DNA from: Cryomorphaceae bacterium BACL29 MAG-121220-bin8
GTDB lineage: Bacteria; Bacteroidota; Bacteroidia; Flavobacteriales; Flavobacteriaceae
Direction of reading: 5' to 3'
Assembly: GCA_905181705.1 (NCBI GenBank)
Contig: CAJIYP010000003.1
Span: 682,001-746,000, forward strand
DNA length: 64,000 nt
In this document: piece by piece, positions 1 to 7,325 of the stretch
How positions within the stretch are numbered: the first letter of the stretch is position 1
How the letters are laid out: every line of letters starts with the position of its first letter
Notes under the pieces: model-generated
Databases searched by the model: none
The model's input: only the letters and a program-made list of their open reading frames with translations
What the model was told of the DNA's origin: nothing
Translations under genes and position numbers: made by a program

Positions 1-281
1 ACAACATCTGCTGGGAGTAAATCAGGTGTAAATTGAATCCTGCTAAAACTTCCTTTAACAGCTTTGCTTAAAGAATTTATGGCAAGAGTTTTTGCTAATC
101 CAGGAACTCCTTCTAAAAGTATATGCCCCTGTCCTAAAAGACCTATCAAGAGTCTTTCTATCATGTGTTTTTGACCAATAATTACCTTATTAATCTCTAG
201 AGTTAATAAATCAATAAATGCACTCTCTTTTTCAATTTTCTTGTTGATTTCTTTTATGTCAACTTTTTTTTCGTTTTCCAT
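1..281 (-). CDS. MoxR-family AAA+ ATPase, N-terminal part (gene runs off the left edge)
   Basis: This is the first 93 codons of a MoxR-type AAA+ ATPase; the rest lies beyond the window. The ATG is at 281-279. After a charged N-terminus the protein shows the family's IIGQKHMIERLLIGLL block, then LLEGVPGLAKT, which carries the Walker A motif, then IQFTPDLLPAD, the sensor segment that follows Walker A in MoxR proteins. MoxR ATPases usually act as chaperones for von Willebrand factor A-domain proteins encoded next to them; those partners would lie to the left. The upstream 100 bases up to nadD contain no gene. Confidence 0.9.
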   Translation of the reverse strand, partial: MENEKKVDIKEINKKIEKESAFIDLLTLEINKVIIGQKHMIERLLIGLLGQGHILLEGVPGLAKTLAINSLSKAVKGSFSRIQFTPDLLPADV

Positions 282-382
282 TTTATTAAATTACTTATTA
301 TACTTAAGGGGATGCAATTTGAATAAAAAAAGTGGTTCAAATTGTTAACAATTGGTTAAAAATTCAAAGAATGCTGAAATTC

Positions 383-952
383 TTAAATTATATGAGCTAT
401 TCTTGTATTTACTTCCTGAGGGACTAGATGTTTTATAGATTTTCTTTTAATTAACATCTCTCTTATGGTGGTAGATGATATTTCCATCACTGGAGCATCG
501 TAAATCTTAACCATTTCGTGATTAATTAAATTATTTATTCTTTTGTTTAAATTTTTTCGAGGGTAAACACAAATTTGATGTTGTAATATTTTATGCGAAT
601 CCTTCCACAAATGCAAGCTATTTAAGTTGTCTTCTCCTAAAATTATATAAAATTTAGTGTCTGGATTATTCTTTACTAAGAAGTCAAGAGTATCAGCTGT
701 ATAATTTGGCTTAGGTAATTCAAACTCTACTTTAGAACAAATCATGTGTTGTTCATTTTTACAAAAATCCTCTACCATCTCTAGCCTAGTCATTTCATTT
801 GAAATTTTTTCAGACTCTTTAAATGGGTTTAATGGGGTAACTACTAACCATAATTTGTTTAGCTTTAGTTTTTTGACAAAATATCTTGCAATTGAAACAT
901 GCCCATTGTGTAAAGGATCGAATGTGCCAAAAAATAAACCAATTTGTTTCAT
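383..952 (-). CDS. nadD: Nicotinate-nucleotide adenylyltransferase
   Basis: NadD joins nicotinate mononucleotide and ATP to make deamido-NAD, the penultimate step of NAD synthesis in the cytoplasm. The 189-residue protein has the nucleotidyltransferase signature GTFDPLHNGH at residues 9-18, with the HxGH-type pair H15 and H18, and the C-terminal ISSTTIR motif near residue 160. Both belong to the NadD/CoaD fold, and the length is normal. It overlaps the upstream gmk gene by four bases, so it is probably translated from a yicC-gmk-nadD transcript, an order common in Bacteroidota. The ATG at 952 is the only sensible start. Confidence 0.95.
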   Translation of the reverse strand: MKQIGLFFGTFDPLHNGHVSIARYFVKKLKLNKLWLVVTPLNPFKESEKISNEMTRLEMVEDFCKNEQHMICSKVEFELPKPNYTADTLDFLVKNNPDTKFYIILGEDNLNSLHLWKDSHKILQHQICVYPRKNLNKRINNLINHEMVKIYDAPVMEISSTTIREMLIKRKSIKHLVPQEVNTRIAHII

Positions 953-1521
953 TGTTTTTCTAAAAATTGATTTACTAAAATGTAAGCTTCTTTTTTTGCA
1001 TTTAACAAATCGTCATTGACTATCGTTTGGTCAAAATATTTTTCTTTCGACAACTCGAATTTAGCCTTAGAAATTCTAATATTAATGGAGTTTTTTGAAT
1101 CTTTATTTCTAATATTTAACCTTGTTTTTAATTCCTCTAAACTTGGAGGTTTTACAAAAACTGATAATGCATTGTCTTTAAATATATTTTTCAATTTTAT
1201 TCCACCTTCAACATCAATGTCAAAAATCACGTTATAATCTTTTAAAAGACTCTCAACAGATTGCTTTAGAGTCCCATAAAAAATCCCTTTATAAACTTCT
1301 TCAAATTCTAAAAAATCTCCTTTTTTAATTTTTTTATCAAAAATTTCTTTCTCTAGAAAATTATAGTCAACTCCATTTCTCTCATCTCCTCTTTTCTGTC
1401 TAGTGGTAGCAGAAATTGAAAAGATTAAATTCAAATCTTTTTGATTTAATAAGTGCTTAACCAAAGTAGTTTTTCCACTTCCTGAGGGTGCAGAAAAAAT
1501 AATACATTTTCCTTTAGACAT
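949..1521 (-). CDS. gmk: Guanylate kinase
   Basis: Guanylate kinase converts GMP to GDP with ATP in the cytoplasm. The 190-residue protein starts with the P-loop APSGSGKTT at residues 11-19. The GMP-binding region follows, with the TTRQKRGDERNGVDY segment, and then the LID region. Length and motif order are those of a standard Gmk. Its ATG shares one base with the TAA of yicC (TAATG), so translation is probably coupled. It overlaps nadD by four bases downstream. Nothing is missing or unusual. Confidence 0.96.
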   Translation of the reverse strand: MSKGKCIIFSAPSGSGKTTLVKHLLNQKDLNLIFSISATTRQKRGDERNGVDYNFLEKEIFDKKIKKGDFLEFEEVYKGIFYGTLKQSVESLLKDYNVIFDIDVEGGIKLKNIFKDNALSVFVKPPSLEELKTRLNIRNKDSKNSINIRISKAKFELSKEKYFDQTIVNDDLLNAKKEAYILVNQFLEKQ

Positions 1522-2381
1522 TACAATACATTCAAAAGTTGTTCTTTGATTTTTTCTAACTCATTTTTCATTTCAACTACAATTTGTTGCATCAATAAAT
1601 TATTTGATTTTGACCCAATAGTATTAATCTCGCGACCAATTTCCTGGCTAATAAATATTAATTTTTTTCCTTTTTCAAGTTGTTTTTCATTAACTGTTTT
1701 TTTAAAAAAAATTATGTGGTTTTTTAATCTGACCAACTCTTCGTTAATATCTAACTTTTCTAAATGATAAATTAATTCTTGTTCAAATCTACTTTGATCT
1801 ATTTCAACTTTAAGTTTGCCTAAATTTTTCTTTATTCTTTGCTTTATTGACTGAATTCTTTCAGGAGCTAATTTCTCTATCTCAATCAGCTTTTCATTAA
1901 TTAAATTTAAATTATTTAAAAGATCTATTTCTAAAGATTTCCCCTCTTGAACTCTAAAACTTACTAATTCTTTAACAGCATACTTAACTAATTTTTTTAT
2001 TTTTTCCGTGAATTTTTTATCAAGATTTGGGCGATTATTCTCAATAGAATTTGGAAGTGTAACCGCAATTTTTAAAAACTCCATATCAGTTCCAGAATTT
2101 ATCTTTTTCAAATCTTTGATGTAAGATTTTATTACATCATGATTTAAATGAGAGCTGAAGTTATGTCCTGAAATTTTAAAATTAATTTTAAGATCAATCT
2201 TTCCCCTTTTTAAACTATTTAGAAGAATAGTTCTAATATCGTTCTCAATATTTCTAAATATTGGATTTAAATTATAATTAAAATCTAGGGTTTTACTATT
2301 CAGAGATTTTATATCCAAAGATATTTTTCCAAATTCAGAACCTGTATCGGCATTTCCAAAACCAGTCATTGATTGTAGCAT
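1521..2381 (-). CDS. YicC-family protein (probable endoribonuclease)
   Basis: This 286-residue protein belongs to the YicC family. It begins with the typical MLQSMTGFG signature and ends with the conserved DUF1732 region (QEIGREINTIGSK, then NLLMQQIVVEMKNELEKI). Members of the family are reported endoribonucleases. In Bacteroidota the gene usually sits directly ahead of gmk, as it does here. A perfect TAACTTTG box at 2394-2387 lies five bases upstream of the ATG, so the transcript is probably leaderless. The low-complexity, lysine-rich middle is normal for an AT-rich genome. Confidence 0.92.
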   Translation of the reverse strand: MLQSMTGFGNADTGSEFGKISLDIKSLNSKTLDFNYNLNPIFRNIENDIRTILLNSLKRGKIDLKINFKISGHNFSSHLNHDVIKSYIKDLKKINSGTDMEFLKIAVTLPNSIENNRPNLDKKFTEKIKKLVKYAVKELVSFRVQEGKSLEIDLLNNLNLINEKLIEIEKLAPERIQSIKQRIKKNLGKLKVEIDQSRFEQELIYHLEKLDINEELVRLKNHIIFFKKTVNEKQLEKGKKLIFISQEIGREINTIGSKSNNLLMQQIVVEMKNELEKIKEQLLNVL

Positions 2382-2386
2382 GCCGT

Positions 2387-2394
2387 CAAAGTTA
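2387..2394 (-). promoter_or_regulatory. -7 box TAACTTTG of yicC
   Basis: On the minus strand this is an exact TAnnTTTG box, the -7 element of the Bacteroidota primary sigma factor. Only five bases separate it from the yicC ATG, which would put the transcription start at or next to the start codon. No clear TTG was found at the -33 position. Confidence 0.45.
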
Positions 2395-2408
2395 CAAAAA
2401 AGAGAGGC

Positions 2409-3155
2409 TTAGTCTAATTTCCTAACCCAAATATTTCTCAAAGTTATTTGAGAGCAGCAATGGTTTTGAAGCGAAATAGGTCCGTCATCATGTGCTGTGT
2501 ATTCTGGTTGACCGACATTAGTTGTAGTTCCAAAAATTTCGACATGATTTTGTATTAAAATTCCGTTATGGAAAACGGTAAAATACCCTGATTTAATTTT
2601 TTTACCATCTGAGTTAAACTCTGGAGCATCAAAAACAATATCATATGACTGCCACTCCCCGGGTTTTCTAGATGCATTAACAAGTGGAATATGTTGTTTA
2701 TATACCGATCCAGCCTGCCCATTAACATAAGTTGGGCTTTTATAGCTGTCTAAAATTTGGATTTCATATCGGTCTTGAAAAAAAACTCCACTATTAGATC
2801 TTTTTTGATTTTTATGAGATACATCCTCGCTCGTTTTCCATTCTATATGTAATTGAACTGATCCGAATTTTTGTTTAGTTTCAATTCCTCCTGAGCCATC
2901 AAACACAACAGTCATAGATCCGTCATTATTAATTTTCCATTTAGATTCTTTTTTGGACCATTTTGCATTCCATCTTGACAAATCTGTTCCATCAAATAAA
3001 ATAATAGCATCATTAGGAGGAGCGGAATCAGAACTGGAATAAACCACCTTAGGTATGGGTTCCCAAATTTCAGTAGGTGTAGATTTATCTTGTGAAGATC
3101 CAATAAGAAATGAAGTCAGAAACAAAAATAATTTTATGTTTTTAAAGGATATCAT
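2409..3155 (-). CDS. DUF1080 / 3-keto-disaccharide hydrolase domain protein, secreted
   Basis: The 248-residue protein opens with a signal peptide (KNIKLFLFLTSFLIGSS). A single DUF1080 concanavalin-like domain follows: LFDGTDLSRW near residue 55, the SNSGVFFQDRYEIQILDS block near residue 120 and the C-terminal GPISLQNHCCSQITLRNIWVR. Some DUF1080 proteins cleave 3-keto-glycosides; the substrate here cannot be read from sequence. The start overlaps the stop of the preceding small membrane gene as ATGA, so the three genes at 2409-3488 probably form one transcript. Export to the periplasm or outer membrane is inferred from the signal peptide. Confidence 0.85.
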   Translation of the reverse strand: MISFKNIKLFLFLTSFLIGSSQDKSTPTEIWEPIPKVVYSSSDSAPPNDAIILFDGTDLSRWNAKWSKKESKWKINNDGSMTVVFDGSGGIETKQKFGSVQLHIEWKTSEDVSHKNQKRSNSGVFFQDRYEIQILDSYKSPTYVNGQAGSVYKQHIPLVNASRKPGEWQSYDIVFDAPEFNSDGKKIKSGYFTVFHNGILIQNHVEIFGTTTNVGQPEYTAHDDGPISLQNHCCSQITLRNIWVRKLD

Positions 3156-3301
3156 CCTTTTAAAGTTTGTTTAGTCTCTTTATTTTTTTGGTCCTCTTGA
3201 TCTTGAATTTTATTTTGATTTGTAATAACTAACACATATCCCACTAAATAAAGCACAAAGATTACGCATCCAATTATAAACAATATTCCATTTAAGCTCA
3301 T
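3152..3301 (-). CDS. Small single-span membrane protein, 49 residues
   Basis: I do not recognise a named family. The ATG at 3301 is preferred over earlier in-frame codons because it begins two bases beyond the stop of the upstream gene and starts directly with a hydrophobic helix (MSLNGILFIIGCVIFVLYLV), followed by a charged tail rich in K, E, Q and D. The stop overlaps the DUF1080 start by four bases. Its position between another tiny membrane protein and a secreted hydrolase suggests a shared role, but that is inference only. Confidence 0.65.
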   Translation of the reverse strand: MSLNGILFIIGCVIFVLYLVGYVLVITNQNKIQDQEDQKNKETKQTLKG

Positions 3302-3302
3302 G

Positions 3303-3488
3303 TTAATTATTTTTTCTACTATCCGTTCTTCTTTGACGTAAAGCAATTGATAAAGATAAAATTGAAGGAACCCAAATTCCTACAAATATTCCCTCCAGCT
3401 GATTTCCAGTGAACCATAAAGTAACAGATAACAAAAAGGACAGAAAAGCTAATACTATAGGGTAGTATATTTCAAAAAATTTTTTCAT
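3303..3488 (-). CDS. Small two-span membrane protein, 61 residues
   Basis: No family is recognised. The protein has two predicted membrane helices (about residues 10-28 and 32-50) joined by a short loop containing WFTGNQLEG, and a basic tail (RQRRTDSRKNN). It is the first gene of a tight group with the 49-residue membrane protein and the DUF1080 hydrolase. Small membrane protein pairs like this often accompany transporters, but no transporter is next to them here. Confidence 0.65.
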   Translation of the reverse strand: MKKFFEIYYPIVLAFLSFLLSVTLWFTGNQLEGIFVGIWVPSILSLSIALRQRRTDSRKNN

Positions 3489-3581
3489 TTTTTTTTTATA
3501 AGGTAATGTGTTTTTAAATTATAAAAAAATATATTATTTAATTCTATATAACATAGGCTGCCCCTATCCAATAGTTTTATG

Positions 3582-3601
3582 AAAAAGTATGTTTACTTTT
3601 T
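3582..3601 (-). terminator. AT-rich hairpin at the 3' end of the ArsC-like gene
   Basis: An 8-bp perfect stem (AAAAAGTA with TACTTTTT) closes a 4-base loop. It overlaps the TAA stop of the ArsC-like gene and in the minus direction is followed by a T-run. The stem is AU-rich, so as an intrinsic terminator it would be weak. Confidence 0.4.
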
Positions 3602-3943
3602 CAGCTCTATGCTTGCTGCATATACAACCTCTTTAGAATTTCCAATAAACAACTTGCCATTTATTAATAGAATTGGTCTTTTTAAAAAACTGTAATGAGA
3701 AATAATCATATCTCGATAATTTTTTTCTACAATTTCAACAAATTCCTTTTTTTTATCTCTAAATAAAATTGCTCTTTTATTAAATAACAATTCATAACTT
3801 TTAGATATACTATATAATTCATTTAAATCCAGTTCTGTTAAAGGTTGCTTTTTTAAATTGATTTTTTCCACTTCACTTAAATCCCATAGTTTCATAATAT
3901 CCTTACAGGTAGAACAAGTGGAAAGAAAATATACTTTTTTCAT
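3593..3943 (-). CDS. ArsC/Spx-family thioredoxin-fold protein
   Basis: The 116-residue protein has the ArsC/YffB/Spx fold. It carries a CxxC motif (CSTC, C9 and C12) after the first strand, a long helical insert and the conserved RPILLINGKLFIGNS segment near residue 88. ArsC-family proteins include glutaredoxin-coupled arsenate reductases and uncharacterised redox proteins. No other arsenic genes are present, so a specific arsenate reductase role is not supported. It is transcribed divergently from the metB-like gene. Confidence 0.8.
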   Translation of the reverse strand: MKKVYFLSTCSTCKDIMKLWDLSEVEKINLKKQPLTELDLNELYSISKSYELLFNKRAILFRDKKKEFVEIVEKNYRDMIISHYSFLKRPILLINGKLFIGNSKEVVYAASIELKK

Positions 3944-3985
3944 TTATTTATAGTGTTAAAATTATATGTTTCTTTTGATATAATT

Positions 3986-3993
3986 TATATTTG
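3986..3993 (+). promoter_or_regulatory. -7 box TATATTTG upstream of the metB-like gene
   Basis: This is an exact TAnnTTTG box with 14 bases to the ATG at 4008, the same spacing as other boxes in this window. A clear TTG at -33 is not visible. Confidence 0.5.
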
Positions 3994-4007
3994 AATAAAA
4001 AAAACCA

Positions 4008-5165
4008 ATGAGTTCAAATAAAATGAAATTTAACACCAAGACAATCCATGGAGGGCAAATTCCTGAAAAAGGTTATGGGGCAGTAATGCCTCCAATATAT
4101 CAAACCTCTACATATTCTCAATCAAGCCCAGGGAAGCACTTAGGGTATGAATACAGCCGAACTCATAATCCCACTAGACATGCCCTAGAAAGCTCTTTAG
4201 CAAGTATCGAAAATGGAGTTTATGGACTAGCTTTTGGTTCTGGATTAGCTGCGATTGATGCGGTTTTAAAACTGTTAAGTCCAGGTGACGAAGTAATCTC
4301 AACCAATGATTTGTACGGGGGTTCTTACAGATTATTTACAAAAATATTTGAAAATTTTGGAATTAAATTTCACTTTACCGGAATGAATGATCCTGTATCA
4401 GTTGAAAAGTTAATTAATGTAAATACTAAAATGATTTGGGTGGAAACTCCTACTAACCCAATGATGAATGTTATAGACATAAGTTCTTTAAGTAAAATTG
4501 CAAAATCAAGAAAAATTCTATTATCAGTTGACAATACATTTGCTACCCCTTTTTTACAACAACCTTTAAACTTAGGAGCTGATATTGTAATGCATTCAGC
4601 AACAAAATACCTTGCGGGACATAGTGATGTTGTTTTAGGAGCTCTGGTAGTTAATAATAAAGATTTAGCTGATAAACTTTATTTTATTCAAAATGCAAGT
4701 GGAGCGATTTGTGGTCCTATGGATAGTTTTTTAACATTAAGAGGTATAAAAACATTACACGTAAGAATGGAGAGGCATTGTCAAAATGCGAAAAAAATTG
4801 CTGTTTTTTTAAATAATCATAATGGAATTGAAAAAGTTTTTTGGCCTGGGTTTGAGACTCACCCAAATCACGTAATTGCTAAAAAACAAATGTCAAATTT
4901 TGGGGCCATGATATCCTTTACAACCAAAGGGAATGATTTTAATAAGGCAATTCAAATCATTGAAAAACTCAAAATATTCACCTTAGCAGAATCGCTGGGC
5001 GGGGTAGAAAGTCTTGCTGGCCACCCTGCGTCGATGACGCATGCTTCAATTCCTAAAAAAGATCGGGAGGCTTCTGGTGTTGTCGACTCTTTAATAAGAC
5101 TTAGTGTCGGAATTGAAGACTCTGAAGACCTGATTTCAGATCTTAAACAAGCTATAGATATTTAA
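4008..5165 (+). CDS. Cys/Met metabolism PLP-dependent enzyme (cystathionine gamma-synthase or gamma-lyase)
   Basis: The 385-residue protein belongs to the trans-sulfuration family of PLP enzymes. K200 in HSATKYLAGHSD is the PLP lysine; YEYSRTHNPTR (residues 47-57) and ETPTNPMM are the family substrate and cofactor motifs; SLGGVESLAGHPASMTH is the C-terminal signature. Cystathionine gamma-synthase (MetB) and gamma-lyase cannot be told apart by these motifs. The gene stands alone, with a good promoter box upstream and a palindrome before the next gene. Confidence 0.9.
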   Translation: MSSNKMKFNTKTIHGGQIPEKGYGAVMPPIYQTSTYSQSSPGKHLGYEYSRTHNPTRHALESSLASIENGVYGLAFGSGLAAIDAVLKLLSPGDEVISTNDLYGGSYRLFTKIFENFGIKFHFTGMNDPVSVEKLINVNTKMIWVETPTNPMMNVIDISSLSKIAKSRKILLSVDNTFATPFLQQPLNLGADIVMHSATKYLAGHSDVVLGALVVNNKDLADKLYFIQNASGAICGPMDSFLTLRGIKTLHVRMERHCQNAKKIAVFLNNHNGIEKVFWPGFETHPNHVIAKKQMSNFGAMISFTTKGNDFNKAIQIIEKLKIFTLAESLGGVESLAGHPASMTHASIPKKDREASGVVDSLIRLSVGIEDSEDLISDLKQAIDI

Positions 5166-5174
5166 AAAATGATT

Positions 5175-5194
5175 TAAGTTAATTGATTAACTTA
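5175..5194. promoter_or_regulatory. Perfect palindrome upstream of gdhA
   Basis: Nine bases either side of a TG centre are exact reverse complements (TAAGTTAAT / ATTAACTTA). The element lies 9 bases after the metB-like stop and 41 bases before the gdhA ATG. It could be a regulator-binding dyad for gdhA or a weak AU-rich terminator; the T-run expected of a terminator is poor. Confidence 0.4.
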
Positions 5195-5235
5195 GAGTTA
5201 TTATTTTAATGGTTTTTTACTAAAATTATTTCATT

Positions 5236-6576
5236 ATGAAAAAAAGTATTGAAGATTTTATAACAGAAATAGGTGAAAGAAACTCTCAAGAACCTGAATT
5301 CATGCAAGCAGTAAGGGAAGTTTCCGAAACGGTAATACCCTATATTGTCTCTAATAAAATTTACCACGGAAAAAACATATTAATGCGTATGGTGGAACCC
5401 GAAAGAGTCCTAATGTTTAGAGTTAATTGGGTTGATGACAGTGGTGAAATTCGCGTTAACAGAGGATACAGAGTTCAAATGAATTCCGCTATAGGCCCTT
5501 ACAAAGGAGGGTTACGTTTTCATCCTTCGGTGAATTTAAGCATCCTTAAATTCTTGGCTTTTGAACAAGTTTTCAAAAATAGTCTAACAACCCTTCCAAT
5601 GGGAGGTGGTAAAGGTGGGTCTGATTTTGATCCAAAAGGAAAAAGTGATGGAGAAATTATGAGGTTTTGTCAAAGCTTTATGACTGAGCTTTTTAGATAT
5701 ATTGGCCCAAATACGGATATTCCTGCAGGAGATATTGGAGTTGGGGGAAGAGAAATTGGGTATATGTTTGGACAATATAAAAAATTAAAAAAAGAATTTA
5801 CAGGGGTATTAACAGGTAAAGGATTATCGTGGGGAGGGTCTTTGATTAGACCTGAAGCAACTGGATATGGAACGGTATATTTTGCTGAAAACATGTTAAA
5901 TCATGTAAAAAATTCTGTAAAAGGCAAAACGGTTGTTATTTCTGGCTCTGGTAATGTTGCGCAATTTGCTGCTGAAAAGTGTATTCAACTTTCTGCAAAA
6001 GTAGTCTCCTTATCTGACTCTTCTGGATCAATATATGATTCTGAAGGAATAACAGAAGAAAAACTTAAATACGTTATGGATTTAAAGAATAATAAAAGGG
6101 AAAGAATATCCGAGTATGTTAAAAAGTATCCTAAGGCTAAGTTTTATAAAAACCAAACACCTTGGGATATTCCTTGTGAAATTGCTTTACCATGCGCTAC
6201 GCAAAATGAACTTAACGAGAAAAACGCGAAAAGTTTAATTAATAACGGATGCGTCTGTATTAGTGAAGGGGCTAATATGCCTTGCACTCCAGAAGCAATT
6301 TCTGTTTTTAGAAAAAACAAAGTCTTGTATGCCCCTGGGAAAGCTTCAAATGCCGGAGGAGTTGCTGTATCTGGCTTAGAAATGGCTCAAAATTCATTAA
6401 GATACAGTTGGACAAGAGAAGAGGTTGACAGTAGGCTAAAAGACATAATGTTAGATATTCACAATGCTTGTATTACACATGGACTGGAGGAAGGATATAT
6501 AAATTATGAAAAAGGAGCTAATATTGCTGGGTTCATAAAAGTTGCAGATGCTATGCTGGCTCAAGGCGTGGTTTAG
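5236..6576 (+). CDS. gdhA: NADP-type glutamate dehydrogenase
   Basis: GdhA makes glutamate from 2-oxoglutarate and ammonium, normally with NADPH. The 446-residue hexameric-type enzyme shows GPYKGGLRFHPS (K90 binds substrate) and PMGGGKGGSDFDPKGKSD (K126 is catalytic), followed by a Rossmann domain with VISGSGNVAQFA. Length and motifs are those of the bacterial small-subunit enzyme. NADP preference is inferred from overall similarity to biosynthetic GDHs. The palindrome upstream could serve nitrogen-dependent control. Confidence 0.95.
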   Translation: MKKSIEDFITEIGERNSQEPEFMQAVREVSETVIPYIVSNKIYHGKNILMRMVEPERVLMFRVNWVDDSGEIRVNRGYRVQMNSAIGPYKGGLRFHPSVNLSILKFLAFEQVFKNSLTTLPMGGGKGGSDFDPKGKSDGEIMRFCQSFMTELFRYIGPNTDIPAGDIGVGGREIGYMFGQYKKLKKEFTGVLTGKGLSWGGSLIRPEATGYGTVYFAENMLNHVKNSVKGKTVVISGSGNVAQFAAEKCIQLSAKVVSLSDSSGSIYDSEGITEEKLKYVMDLKNNKRERISEYVKKYPKAKFYKNQTPWDIPCEIALPCATQNELNEKNAKSLINNGCVCISEGANMPCTPEAISVFRKNKVLYAPGKASNAGGVAVSGLEMAQNSLRYSWTREEVDSRLKDIMLDIHNACITHGLEEGYINYEKGANIAGFIKVADAMLAQGVV

Positions 6577-6599
6577 TTTTATTTAATTATAACTTCAAA

Positions 6600-7325
6600 A
6601 TGCTAATATCAACTGAAGCCATTGCTTTAAGTTCAATCAAATATTCAGAAAGCAGTATTATAATTAAATGTTTTACTCTTTCTGACGGGATAAAATCCTA
6701 TTTGATTAAAGGAATAAGATCTCAAAAAAAAAAATCTCTAAATATTGGTCTTTTTCAACCATTAACCATATTAGAAATTGATGCAAACCATAGAAATACT
6801 GGAAATTTAGAAAGTATTAGAGCTGCAAAAATAGTTTCCCCTTACAAGACAATTCCTTTTGATATAATTAAAAATACTATTGTTTTATTTTTATCTGAGG
6901 TTTTGTCTAAAAGCATCCAAGAGGAGGAAAAAAACGAGAATCTTTATGATTTTATTAAAAAATCTTTAATCTGGCTTGATTCTAGTGATAGTTATGTCAA
7001 TTTTCATATTCATTTTTTGATAAAATTTTTTAAATATTTAGGTATATCTCCAGATGAAAGTAATATACATTTGTCTTTTTTTGATATGATAAACGGAGCG
7101 TTTTGTGATTACTCAAAAAATGAAAATTATATTTCAGGATCTGTAATAAAACATTTTAAAGAATTTTTAGGCACAAATTTTGATGAGTTATGTGTTACAA
7201 TTGAATCTTCTTTACAAAGAAAAGAATTGTTAGAATTTTTAATAAAGTATATGCAAATACATTTAGAAGACTTTAGAAGGCCTCAATCACTTAATATCAT
7301 GTATGATCTTTTTAAAAAAAGGTAA
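6600..7325 (+). CDS. recO: DNA repair protein RecO
   Basis: RecO loads RecA onto SSB-coated DNA together with RecR. The 241-residue protein has the N-terminal OB-fold (YSESSIIIKCFTLSDG then KGIRSQKKKSLNIGLFQPL) and a helical C-terminus ending in FRRPQSLNIMYDL. The zinc-finger cysteines of some RecO proteins are absent, as in many Bacteroidota. The start is 23 bases after gdhA, and the 3' end overlaps the next gene by 23 bases. Confidence 0.88.
   Translation: MLISTEAIALSSIKYSESSIIIKCFTLSDGIKSYLIKGIRSQKKKSLNIGLFQPLTILEIDANHRNTGNLESIRAAKIVSPYKTIPFDIIKNTIVLFLSEVLSKSIQEEEKNENLYDFIKKSLIWLDSSDSYVNFHIHFLIKFFKYLGISPDESNIHLSFFDMINGAFCDYSKNENYISGSVIKHFKEFLGTNFDELCVTIESSLQRKELLEFLIKYMQIHLEDFRRPQSLNIMYDLFKKR

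Noticed and set aside
3557-3571. Small hairpin ATAGG...CCTAT between the ArsC-like and small membrane genes
   Set aside because: A five-base stem only, without a T-run; not distinguishable from chance.
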